Shown here: one piece after another, positions 5,674-5,687 of the stretch
Numbering within the stretch: the first letter of the stretch is position 1
Layout of the letters: every line of letters starts with the position of its first letter
From: UBA6987 sp045616945
GTDB lineage: Bacteria; Bacillota; Clostridia; Lachnospirales; Lachnospiraceae
Length of the DNA: 5,687 nucleotides
Reading direction: 5' to 3'
NCBI GenBank assembly: GCA_045616945.1
Contig: JAZLHR010000069.1
Span: 1 to 5,687, forward strand
The notes under the pieces: generated by a model
Told to the model about the DNA's origin: nothing
Database searches by the model: none
The model's input: only the letters and a program-made list of their open reading frames with translations
Position numbers and translations under genes: made by a program

Positions 5674-5687
5674 GCCGTAGGATTTAC

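Overview
All recognisable genes in this window are read on the minus strand, so transcription runs from high to low coordinates. The gene types suggest a Gram-positive, low-to-mid GC anaerobe of the Clostridia (Oscillospiraceae or Lachnospiraceae-like). The evidence is a lipobox lipoprotein, a Bacillus-type signal peptidase I, AGGAGG-like ribosome binding sites, sigma-A-type promoters, and a large surface protein with the TTYALILPAIT leader seen in gut-clostridial Cna B/SpaA-type proteins. This placement is an inference from gene families, not from a marker gene.

Layout, in transcription order. (1) 5494-5687 is a non-coding control region. It holds an imperfect inverted repeat built from GTAAATCC-like units, two copies of the palindrome TTGTCACAA centred 23 bp apart, a candidate promoter, and a short GC-rich hairpin in the leader. 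(2) 5493-3733 encodes a complete Suv3-like superfamily 2 helicase with an N-terminal helix-turn-helix-like segment and a C-terminal four-cysteine zinc ribbon. (3) 3571-1994 has its own promoter (TTTACA-17-TATATT) and encodes a lipoprotein. It has an Asp/Gly tract written in 21-bp DNA repeats, a long helical region, a Pro/Thr linker and an unrecognised C-terminal domain. A hairpin plus T-run at 1923-1884 ends this unit. (4) A new promoter (TTGATT-17-TATAAC) at 1851-1823 starts a tight three-gene unit: a coiled-coil protein, a signal peptidase I joined to it by an ATGA overlap, and, 7 nt later, the start of a large surface protein that runs off the left edge.

Working model: the last three genes form a secretion-coupled surface-structure operon. 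The signal peptidase would process the surface protein or a partner encoded further left. The lipoprotein is a separate, membrane-tethered envelope protein, and the helicase is probably a housekeeping or RNA-metabolism gene that happens to be adjacent. No RNA genes, CRISPR array, insertion sequence or plus-strand gene could be supported. The most unusual material is the lipoprotein (repeat-coded acidic tract and orphan C-terminal domain) and the repeat-rich region upstream of the helicase.
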